The position numbers and the translations under genes are program-made. This document shows, piece after piece, positions 1-7,635 of a stretch of 12,116 nt of DNA; position 1 is the first letter of the stretch, and each line of letters starts with the position of its first letter. Origin of the DNA: Pseudoxanthomonas suwonensis (GTDB lineage: Bacteria > Pseudomonadota > Gammaproteobacteria > Xanthomonadales > Xanthomonadaceae); assembly GCA_003240695.1 (NCBI GenBank), contig QFNC01000045.1, forward strand, positions 1-12,116. The letters run 5' to 3'. The notes below the pieces were generated by a model. The model saw only the letters and a program-made list of their open reading frames with translations, was not told the DNA's origin and ran no database searches.

Positions 1-815
1 AGTGGCTGCGCGCCTGGGCGAAGGACCATCCCCGCTACGGGTATCGGCGGGCGTATCACGACGCCCGCGCCGAGGGGTGGGTGGTGAACCACAAGAAGAC
101 CCAACGCCTGCGGCGAGCCGAAGGCCTCCGGGTCCCGCAGCGGCGACGCCGCAAGCGCGTCAGGTCCTCGAGCGTCGACGCGCCGACGGCGGACGCGCCG
201 AACGTGGTGTGGGCGGTGGACTTCCAGTTCGACGCCGACGAGCACGGAGGACCGATCAAGATCTGCTCGATCGTCGACGAACACACCCGGGAGTGCATCG
301 GCGGCCTCGTGGAGCGCTCGATTACCGCCGACCGACTCACCGCCCACCACAACGGGCCGGAGTTCATCAGCGAGGCGATGGCCGACTGGGCCGGCACCCG
401 CACCGGCCTGTCCTACATCCCTCCGGGCTCGCCGTGGCGCAACGGGTACGTCGAGTCGTTCAACAGCCGGATCCGCGACGAGTGCCTCAACATCAACAGC
501 TTCTACTCGCTGCTGCACGCACAGGTCATCATCGGCGACTGGAAGGACGAGTACAACCACCACCGCCGGCACTCCTCGCTCGGCTACCTATCTGCCTACC
601 GTCGACGTATGAACCCGACCAAGCAGGTCTGCCCGGAATGCGGCAGTCGGATCCGCGTACGTACCCGCCCACTAGCACTCCCAGAGCGAAGACCAACCGA
701 GGAGGAGTGTTGGGCAGAGTTCTGGAGGAAGGTCGCATTCCTGTGGGCGTCACTGCCGCCGGACATTCAGGCAAGATGCATCGCCGACATCGAGGATGCC
801 GAACCTGCTAGCTGA
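1..815 (+). pseudogene. IS3-family transposase (OrfB), 5'-truncated by window edge, internally deleted, with foreign C-terminal tail
   Basis: This is the 3' part of an IS3-family DDE transposase. The frame is already open at base 3 with typical OrfB sequence (Pro-Arg-Tyr-Gly-Tyr-Arg-Arg, then VNHKKTQRL and GLRVPQRRRRKR), so the gene begins before the window. The integrase core follows: first catalytic Asp in WAVDFQFD (Asp codon 219-221), IVDEHTRECIGG, WRNGYVESFNSRIRDECLN with the catalytic Glu at 453-455, and YNHHRRHSSLGY. Between the conserved ERSITADRL and NGPEF segments, family members carry roughly two dozen more residues ending in a conserved (C/S)DNGPE. Here the text is ADRLTAHHNGPEF, so the second catalytic Asp is replaced by His (348-350) and the intervening stretch is gone. 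The enzyme should be inactive. After about base 600 the frame no longer resembles a transposase and continues into an unrelated tail. No terminal inverted repeat was found on the right. Confidence 0.85.
609..815 (+). CDS. Small hypothetical protein or fusion tail with CPECG knuckle and CW-EFW-LPPDIQ block
   Basis: An ATG at 609 lies in frame with the transposase remnant and opens a 68-codon reading frame. I see no ribosome binding site, so it may be translated only as a transposase fusion or not at all. Residues 8-12 are CPECG, half of a zinc-ribbon-like knuckle with no second pair. Residues 34-61 hold CWAEFWR...LW..LPPDIQ. The same block occurs in the 119-aa protein at the other side of the island (11505-11864): 15 of 28 positions match by eye, including C, W, E, F, W and LPPDIQ. 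The right-hand protein continues with a charged helix, but this one stops shortly after the block. Its end overlaps the convergent ATPase gene by 8 bases. It could be the 3'-truncated remnant of a gene cut by the island. The family is not recognised. Confidence 0.45.
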   Translation: MNPTKQVCPECGSRIRVRTRPLALPERRPTEEECWAEFWRKVAFLWASLPPDIQARCIADIEDAEPAS

Positions 816-3800
816 GGACTTCGATGATCTTCCCGCGCCCCATGAGGTTCTTCGTGATCTTGATGCGCCCCGTTTCCTTGAGGCATGCGAAGACGGTGGA
901 CAGTGACGAGCCGCCTGCTGGAAGGTCGAACTTGGTTCCTGGTCCGTCAGCGAGCTTGGCGTAGGGAGCCCCGAGGGAAACGAGGATCTCGACCGTCTCG
1001 TCGGAAGTGAGGTCCTTGCTCGACAGCACCAGCTGTCGCATGACCGCGCTCGCTGTCTTGGTGACGCGAGCAATCCGCCGCACCTCGTCAAGCGGAAGCT
1101 TGATCGACTCGGTGCGCGCGAACTCGCCTGCGGCACGAAGTGCGCGGGCTTCGTCTTCCGGGACGTATCCCGCTAGGTCGTCGATTATTCGCCTCTTCAG
1201 GTCCTTTGAGATCTTCACGCTGCCGAGTACGTCTGCGACGAAGCCTTGCACGATCACCGGCGACATGAATCGCTCAATGTTGCTCGACGCCTCAAACGCC
1301 TCGGACACCGCGTGCCAGCCGCCTTGAGCGAAGTGAGCAAACGAATCGGCTTCGTCCGTGAACAGGCCGGCCTCGAGGCCTCGAGCGAAGAGCTGATCTG
1401 CGCTGGGCGAGACCTCAGACAGCTCGAAGCCATCCGGCGGGGTCACCTGGCCCGCGAGTGCCACGCGAGCCTCTGCAGTGAGGTACTCAGATGCATTCAA
1501 GAGCTCAACCACGAGGTCTGCGAGCTTGTCGTCATCAACCTCGTCGATGCCCACCAACTCCAAGACTGGCCCGCCGCGCGGCGAGAGAAGCTCACCAATT
1601 TCCTCGTCGACGCCGTGCGCTCTGATGTAGTCGGCGACATTCAGGGCCGAAGGCGATACGTGCCGCGACTTCAGAAGCATCGGCCAGATCCGCTCGGGAA
1701 CCTCCGTCAGGTCGGCCACCTGCACTCCCGCGACGCTGCGATCGATGATGGCCTCAAGCTGTTCGTCTGTCCAGGACTCCTGCTGCTCGTTGATGATCTC
1801 AACGAGCACTTGTTCGGATTGCACCACGCGCTTGGTCGTCTCGTCCATGTGCGTGGTCGTGAGATAGGCGTTGATCTGGCTGCGGCAGTACTCCCAAACG
1901 CTCTTGCTCTTCCGCACTTCATCCAGGGTGGGAGCGTTGCCGGTCGGGAGGGCGAGCTTCAGATTGGGGACGGTGATCTCATACATGTGAGCGTCCACGA
2001 CGCGTTCGCGGAGCTTCTTGCTCAGGTTCCCCAAGTCTGGGACGACGATATGCACGGCCTCGAGGATCTCAAAGACCCGCGCGATCTGAGCGGGATCGTG
2101 ATCAGCCCTGATGGCTTGCAACTGCGGATGGCGAGTCTGCAGAAGTTCCGCCACTGCGTCATCAAGTTCATACCGGTCGACCGGCAGAGCGCTCAGAAGG
2201 GCAGCGTCCAACAGTTGGAGTCGGGTCTTCTCATCAGGGATCCCGGGATGCCCGGTGATGTGCGTGAACGTGGAGCGCCACGGGTGGACCGTGAGCGCTC
2301 TTACGAGAGCCTCACGCTGCGCCTCGAGCGTGTTGAAGTAGGCGTCCAAGAACGTCTGCACGTCGTCGCTGGCTTCGTGGGAAGCGATGTACGCGGTGAT
2401 CGCCTTCGCACCGTCCGGATTGTGAGCAAGGAGGAAGTCTACGACGTCGACGTTCAACGCGCTCACCGTGCTCGTGAAGTCCGACGGGACCTGCTCGAGC
2501 AGGTTCCCCACGGCGTTCTGAGATGTGAACGTGAAGTCGAGGTACATCTCGTTCGGCTGAACACTGTGGTTGTAGAAGTAGGCGACGTCGACCCCAACGA
2601 AGCTGCCATAGAAGATCGCCGAGTACTCAGCGTAGTTCCGCGTGATGAAGCCTTGACGCACGAGATCACGCGCGAGCTCGGAGTGAAGGTCGTCAGTGAT
2701 GTGCTGATCGAACATGGTCCGGCCCTCCGGTACACGTTCGTACTTTGCGAGCTCGGCGAAGTCAGCGCCCCGCAACATCGCGATGTCCTCATCAGCCCGT
2801 TGCAGGGCCAGGCCGAGAGCTTCGGGCGACGGCTCGAGCCAGTGGTACGCGCTAGACAGCTCGGGAAATAGCTCAGCGAGCATCTCGGACGACACGGCGG
2901 TGTCCCCCGTGTTCTGCTGATGCACGCGCAGCGACCTGACCGCGGCAACCTGCGCCCAGAAGTCCACCGACTCCAGCTGGTCCCAAGAGAAGGCGCGATC
3001 GCCGACATCAACGGTCAGCGGATAGTTGTATCGACTCGGGAACATGCTCTTCATCGCCTGGAAACGGCTGCCGAGCATGGCCGCGGTCTCCTCCCTGCGT
3101 CTGCGATGTTCCTCGAGGTGCGTGCTCGCACGTCGCTGCATCTGCAAGCCCTCGATCAGAGCCCGAACCTCGTCGCGATGGTGCCGCTCAAGCACATCCA
3201 AAGTGCTCGTCCGCTGAGCGATGTTCTCGAAGTCGCCCATGTGGAAGTTCTTGTACACGACGAGCGCGAACAGGTGATCTGGCTTCATGCCGGGACCGGG
3301 GTTCTCACTCCAGAGGAGGCGCTCGGTGAATACGACGAACTCATTGCAGATGTTCTTCATGAGCCGCATGTCAGTCGTGTGCCGTGCGACCAGGTCGAGC
3401 AGCGGACGGGACACGAAGTCTTTCTCGAAGCCGAGTTCGGTGAGCACGTCGGCGAGGTGGTCGCGGGCGTTCCGGTGTGAGAGGAACGGCACGATCGGGA
3501 TGACGATCTCGAAGAACTTCGTGCGATTGGCACGACGCACAGCTTCGGCCGCAAGATCCAGCCGGACCTCGACGCTGCCGTCCTCGGGCGCGCGAGCGTC
3601 GGCACCGATCTGCTCGAACAGGCTGTCCTTGATGGCATAGATGAACCGGAGCGGCTTCGAGCTCCTCTTCCATCTCGCTGATGCGTTGACGAGGGTGTTG
3701 AGTTCGCGCAGCGACTCGAAGGTCTGTGGGTCGTCGAAGCGGTCGAGATCCTCGAAGATCACGAACTCCGGCCTGACCGAATCGAAGAAGGCGACGATTT

Positions 3801-4461
3801 CTTCAAGGAAGCTGTCGAAGTAGGTGCTTGGTCCCTCGCCGAGGGCGATCGACGTACCAGCCGTCGTCACTTGCGAAACGATCCGGTCTCCGATCGCCAA
3901 GCGAGTGCCCCACACGACCACCACGACGAGCGCGAAGAACGCCAGCACGAGCGCCGCCTGGCCGGCGTCGCTCCACTGCGCGCCAGCCCAGTTCGAGGGC
4001 GGGCGCACGCCGAGCAACCACATGAGGCCGACGCCGAGAGCGGACACTGCGAGCGCCTGTCGGAGAGCCCGCCACTTCGTGAGCGGGTTTCGCCGCGCGA
4101 CTTTGGAACCGCGCATCCGTCCCGGCTTGAGCCGGAAGACGAGCTGCTTGACAAGTTCCTTCTGGATGCGGTTGGTCAGATCCTCGTCAGCATCATCCGG
4201 GCCCAGGGTGTTGATGCTGATGCGAACGGTCTTTCGAGCATGCTTCTTCTCGAACTCGTCGAGCACGCTGGACTTGCCAGCACCGTAGCGGCCTGTGAGG
4301 GCGATGTTCCGATTCTTCTTCTCCGTGACAGCGTCTTCGAGGTGCCGCACGTAGATGGCATGGTGATCACCGTTGTACTCGGGCGCGAGCGAGCGAAGCT
4401 TGATTGACTTCGCAGAGTCGTCCGCCGTCAGCGCCGTCGCCGCTTGCGGGTCTTCAACCAC
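808..4461 (-). CDS. YobI/KAP-like P-loop NTPase with two transmembrane segments (putative defence ATPase)
   Basis: A 1217-aa ATPase, last gene of the operon. Residues 28-56 (APEYNGDHHAIYVRHL...RNIALT) lead into a Walker A motif, GRYGAGKS at 57-64. Walker B is FVIFEDLDRF at about 233-242, and FIYAIKDSLF (273-282) fits the following strand. Two hydrophobic helices lie between Walker A and Walker B (about 133-153 and 167-190). This arrangement is typical of KAP/YobI-type NTPases, which place the ATPase at the inner membrane face. The remaining roughly 900 residues look helical and hold no domain I recognise. I chose the GTG at 4461, which overlaps the GIY-YIG stop by 8 bases. An in-frame GTG at 4512 would add 17 low-complexity Ser/Arg/Thr residues and overlap further. 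An AAGGAG lies 19 bases before 4461, too far to be decisive. The 3' end overlaps the convergent left-hand ORF by 8 bases. Its role (sensing, membrane effector or DNA translocation) is inferred from context only. Confidence 0.8.
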   Translation of the reverse strand: MVEDPQAATALTADDSAKSIKLRSLAPEYNGDHHAIYVRHLEDAVTEKKNRNIALTGRYGAGKSSVLDEFEKKHARKTVRISINTLGPDDADEDLTNRIQKELVKQLVFRLKPGRMRGSKVARRNPLTKWRALRQALAVSALGVGLMWLLGVRPPSNWAGAQWSDAGQAALVLAFFALVVVVVWGTRLAIGDRIVSQVTTAGTSIALGEGPSTYFDSFLEEIVAFFDSVRPEFVIFEDLDRFDDPQTFESLRELNTLVNASARWKRSSKPLRFIYAIKDSLFEQIGADARAPEDGSVEVRLDLAAEAVRRANRTKFFEIVIPIVPFLSHRNARDHLADVLTELGFEKDFVSRPLLDLVARHTTDMRLMKNICNEFVVFTERLLWSENPGPGMKPDHLFALVVYKNFHMGDFENIAQRTSTLDVLERHHRDEVRALIEGLQMQRRASTHLEEHRRRREETAAMLGSRFQAMKSMFPSRYNYPLTVDVGDRAFSWDQLESVDFWAQVAAVRSLRVHQQNTGDTAVSSEMLAELFPELSSAYHWLEPSPEALGLALQRADEDIAMLRGADFAELAKYERVPEGRTMFDQHITDDLHSELARDLVRQGFITRNYAEYSAIFYGSFVGVDVAYFYNHSVQPNEMYLDFTFTSQNAVGNLLEQVPSDFTSTVSALNVDVVDFLLAHNPDGAKAITAYIASHEASDDVQTFLDAYFNTLEAQREALVRALTVHPWRSTFTHITGHPGIPDEKTRLQLLDAALLSALPVDRYELDDAVAELLQTRHPQLQAIRADHDPAQIARVFEILEAVHIVVPDLGNLSKKLRERVVDAHMYEITVPNLKLALPTGNAPTLDEVRKSKSVWEYCRSQINAYLTTTHMDETTKRVVQSEQVLVEIINEQQESWTDEQLEAIIDRSVAGVQVADLTEVPERIWPMLLKSRHVSPSALNVADYIRAHGVDEEIGELLSPRGGPVLELVGIDEVDDDKLADLVVELLNASEYLTAEARVALAGQVTPPDGFELSEVSPSADQLFARGLEAGLFTDEADSFAHFAQGGWHAVSEAFEASSNIERFMSPVIVQGFVADVLGSVKISKDLKRRIIDDLAGYVPEDEARALRAAGEFARTESIKLPLDEVRRIARVTKTASAVMRQLVLSSKDLTSDETVEILVSLGAPYAKLADGPGTKFDLPAGGSSLSTVFACLKETGRIKITKNLMGRGKIIEVLS

Positions 4462-5650
4462 GCGCGACCAACTTCTGGCGCTCCTTGTCGTAGACGTAGT
4501 CGGTGATCTCACCGGACATGATCATGGCCACCGCCCTATTGATCGTCTCGAGGGGTACGACGAACCACTCTGAAGGGTCGTAGTCGCGGCCCTTCTTGTC
4601 GACCTGAGTGAGGTCGAGCCGGACCTCGGCGAACACACGATGCAGCAAGTGCTCGAGCCAGGAGGCCTTCGTGTTGTAGAGCCGGTAGTCGGCCACGATC
4701 TTCACCGGGGCCATCAGGTAGGTCGGTGACTTCTCGGCGTTCTTGATCCGCGTCTCCACGCTCGTCGTCGAGAAGCCGATCTTGTGCAGATCTTTCATGT
4801 TCGCCACGAGAGGGTCGGTGCTCAGCGACTGCAGCACGTAGATGTGTCCGCTCTCGATGTCACCGTCGAGGACATCGCTCGCGTCGACTCCTGTACGCGC
4901 CAGAACCTGGCCTTGGGACTCGTACATGCGGGTCTGCAAGCTCTTGTCGTACATGGCGGACTCGGTGCCGTTCTCGAAGATCAAGCGCAGACGCTGCTTC
5001 CGCTTCGTCTTCCCGCCGATCGTTAGTTCCACTTCGTCTCCGACCTCAGCGACGAAGCACATGACACCGTTGAGGACGAAGAACACGCCCTCGCGGATGA
5101 GGTCCATACCGGTGAACGGCCGGAGCGTGAACAAGCCCGCCGCGAGCTCCGCGTGCTTGGCCTTGAACAGATGCACGTACTGCTCGAAGTGCTGGGCCTT
5201 CACACGCTGCGCCACCGAGTCGGGCGGCTCGGGTCGCTTCACGACGGGCAGGTCCGAGACGTCGAGGATGCCTCCGTCGTCGCCGAGAAGCTCATCAAGG
5301 TCGCCGCCCTCGAGCAGGTCGTCGATTGACTCCGGCGCTGCAGGAGCCTCGAGAAGGCCGAACTCGTCGAGGTGCCTGACGGCCTGAGCCTTGGCCTCAT
5401 TGGCCAGGAACCCGTCAAGGCGCGCGCCGAGTTTCCGCTCTGCGATCTGCCGAGTCTGCGAGCTCGGCGGCCTCCCCTCGCTGCGGCGGAAATCGACGAT
5501 CTCGAGAAACGCCCGCTCGAGGCGGTCCGACGACGTGACCTTCTTCGGCTTCACAGGCGCGTCGAGCAGACCCTCGACATCGGCTTCGAGGACCGCATCG
5601 AGGTCGGTGAAGACGAAGTCCACCGGCCCCACGTTCATCGGGTCGCTCAC
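4454..5650 (-). CDS. GIY-YIG (T5orf172-like) nuclease family protein
   Basis: A 398-aa protein with a C-terminal GIY-YIG nuclease fold. Residues 268-275 are GHIYVLQS (the GIY strand), 290-294 KIGFS (the YIG strand), Arg301 fits the conserved arginine, and Glu333 in LEHLLHRVF fits the metal-binding glutamate. A late EWF (361-363) is also usual in T5orf172/MUG113-type members. Residues 40-100 form a helical region, 101-145 an Asp/Glu-rich linker (LLEGGDLDELLGDD), and 150-250 a domain ending in LIFENGTES that, as I recall, precedes the nuclease in this family. The GTG start overlaps the helicase stop in a GTGA, so translation is probably coupled; the upstream Shine-Dalgarno is weak. Adjacent to a methylase and a helicase, this is the likely cutting subunit of the system. 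DNA cleavage has not been shown for it, so the fold is more certain than the role. Confidence 0.85.
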   Translation of the reverse strand: MSDPMNVGPVDFVFTDLDAVLEADVEGLLDAPVKPKKVTSSDRLERAFLEIVDFRRSEGRPPSSQTRQIAERKLGARLDGFLANEAKAQAVRHLDEFGLLEAPAAPESIDDLLEGGDLDELLGDDGGILDVSDLPVVKRPEPPDSVAQRVKAQHFEQYVHLFKAKHAELAAGLFTLRPFTGMDLIREGVFFVLNGVMCFVAEVGDEVELTIGGKTKRKQRLRLIFENGTESAMYDKSLQTRMYESQGQVLARTGVDASDVLDGDIESGHIYVLQSLSTDPLVANMKDLHKIGFSTTSVETRIKNAEKSPTYLMAPVKIVADYRLYNTKASWLEHLLHRVFAEVRLDLTQVDKKGRDYDPSEWFVVPLETINRAVAMIMSGEITDYVYDKERQKLVARG

Positions 5651-7635
5651 GAGTCCGTCACCATCTCCGTCGCGCGCTTCTCAGCCTCACGCTGCTGCTT
5701 GAGCCGCTGAAGGAATAGGAGCGCTGCGGCTAGGCGTCTCTCATCGGGGTCCTCGGCACGCACGTCGGGGCGACGGCCGTTGACCTTGACCCAGGTCTGG
5801 ATCTTCGGGAACAGCGCGAGCGCCTCCTCCTCGGTGAACTCGATCCGAGTCGACGCGATCTGATCCTGGATGATCCGCAGCACCGACGGCGTCACCGACT
5901 TCGACATGACCTCGAAGGCGCGCTGGAAGGGATTCACCGAGTCGATGAGGTTGATGTTGAGGTCGTCGATGTTGACGAACTTCTCGGCCATCTTGATGAA
6001 CCGCTTGTCGCCGACCTCACGTACCTCGCCGTTCTTGATCACGGAGTCCACGACGACCTGCTGCCGGAGCTCCTCGACCTGCGCCTCGGTGAGGTCTGGG
6101 TACTTGTCGCGGATGATCTTCGGGATCAGGACCTTGTTGGCGGTCTCGGCATCGATCGAGCCGGCAGCTGCACGGGCGAAGGTGTCGTCCTGCAGGATCG
6201 TGGCCTTCAGGTCGTTGAGGTCGGTCTCGACGATCTGCTTGACGCGCTCGGTCGAGGGCTCCTTGAAGCCCTTGATCTTGAGTTCGCCCGGGACCTTCGC
6301 ATCGTCGCCATCGAACTTCTTCGTCTTGAACGTGAAGTTTTGCGCGAGCACCTGCTCCATGAGGAGCGAGGCGGTGATTGCCTTGAGCATGTTGTTCACC
6401 GACACCTTCACCTCGCCCTGCGAGGCGTCAGGCTCGGCGATGAGGTTCGTGAACTGGGCGTGAGACTTGCCCTCGCTGTCGCGCGTGACCCGCCCGATGA
6501 TCTGGATGACCTCAGTGAGTGAAGCGCGGTAGCCGACGGTCAGCGCGTGCTCGGCGAAGGGCCAGTCGAAGCCCTCTTTTGCCATGCCGAGCGCGATGAT
6601 GATGTCGACGGCATCGCGCTCCTTCGAGGCCGTGTGCGCCAGATAGTGCAGCGTGTCGCCGCGCTTCTTCTGGTCGGTGTCATCAACCAGGTCCGCGACC
6701 CGGACGATCTCACTGTTGTCCTTACGGCGAACGCTAATGATGCCGGTGTCTGGGTCCTCAGCTTCGACATGTCCAATAACGTCGAGAATGAACCCGACCT
6801 CCTCGAGCTTGTCCTTGGTCGACTCGCCGGAGTTGACGTTCGGGATGTGCACGATCGTCTTCTTGTCGAGGTCGAGCACCTCACCGATCGCGTCCGTGTA
6901 ACGGCCCTGGTAGAAGTGGTGACCGATGCCCAGCGACCGCAGGTGCTCGTAACCATTGAGCTGGTCGTAGTAGTTGAACGTGACCGGCGTGAACTTCGCC
7001 TCGTCCTCCGGCGAGAGCACCGGCACTGAGTCACCACGGAAGTACGAGCCCGTCATCGCGACGATGTGCACGTCGGAGCCGCTCATGACATCGCGCAGCA
7101 GCGCGCCGAGGCGGCTCGACTCTGTGTCAGCCGAGACGTGATGGAACTCGTCAATCGCAAGCACCGCGCCATTGAACGCCTCAGGTGCGAGGCGCTCGAA
7201 CGCGAAGCGGAGTGTCGCGTGTGTGCAGACGAGCGTCGCTGCTGTCGGGTCGTGCAGGAAAGCGATGAACGCATCGACCTTGCCCGCCGAGGAGCCTGCG
7301 TCGCAGAGGTTGTGCTCGTCCTTGATCTCCCAGTCGGCGAAGAACCCGAACTTGGTGAGGTTCGTCGAGGCGAAGGATGCACCGATCGACCGCTCAGGCA
7401 CCGCGACGAGGACCTTCTTGCGGCCCTGGTTGTAGAGCTTGTCGAGCGCCACGAACATCAGCGCACGCGACTTGCCCGATGCCGGCGGAGCCTTGACCAG
7501 CAGGTGCTGTGCGTCGCGCTTCGCGAAAACACGCTGCTGCATCTCACGCATGCCCAGGCGGTCAGTGTTCACCGACGCCTTGGTCTGCGCGTAGGTGACG
7601 TTGACGATGTTCACGGGCTTCTTGATCGCATTCAC
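5647..7635 (-). CDS. DEAD/DEAH-type superfamily 2 helicase
   Basis: A 662-aa SF2 helicase or translocase. Motif I is APPASGKS (49-56). Motif II is IDEFHH, with DEFH at 162-165 in place of DEAD or DEAH. Motif III is MTGS (194-197) rather than the common SAT. EGFDWP (354-359) corresponds to the motif V region, and QIIGRVTRD (378-386) is motif VI with its arginine finger. Both RecA domains are therefore complete (about 30-220 and 240-400). The C-terminal 260 residues are helical and not assigned. The GTG start overlaps the methylase stop (GTGA), and a strong GAGGAG lies 6 bases before it, which fixes the start. With a methylase before it and a GIY-YIG nuclease after it, it is best read as the DNA-translocating subunit of a restriction-like defence system rather than a housekeeping helicase. 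Confidence 0.9.
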   Translation of the reverse strand: MNAIKKPVNIVNVTYAQTKASVNTDRLGMREMQQRVFAKRDAQHLLVKAPPASGKSRALMFVALDKLYNQGRKKVLVAVPERSIGASFASTNLTKFGFFADWEIKDEHNLCDAGSSAGKVDAFIAFLHDPTAATLVCTHATLRFAFERLAPEAFNGAVLAIDEFHHVSADTESSRLGALLRDVMSGSDVHIVAMTGSYFRGDSVPVLSPEDEAKFTPVTFNYYDQLNGYEHLRSLGIGHHFYQGRYTDAIGEVLDLDKKTIVHIPNVNSGESTKDKLEEVGFILDVIGHVEAEDPDTGIISVRRKDNSEIVRVADLVDDTDQKKRGDTLHYLAHTASKERDAVDIIIALGMAKEGFDWPFAEHALTVGYRASLTEVIQIIGRVTRDSEGKSHAQFTNLIAEPDASQGEVKVSVNNMLKAITASLLMEQVLAQNFTFKTKKFDGDDAKVPGELKIKGFKEPSTERVKQIVETDLNDLKATILQDDTFARAAAGSIDAETANKVLIPKIIRDKYPDLTEAQVEELRQQVVVDSVIKNGEVREVGDKRFIKMAEKFVNIDDLNINLIDSVNPFQRAFEVMSKSVTPSVLRIIQDQIASTRIEFTEEEALALFPKIQTWVKVNGRRPDVRAEDPDERRLAAALLFLQRLKQQREAEKRATEMVTDS

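Noticed and set aside
1246..2871. 541-codon open frame on the plus strand
   Set aside because: It lies wholly antisense to the YobI-like ATPase, has no recognisable domains and is the kind of long antisense frame expected in GC-rich DNA.
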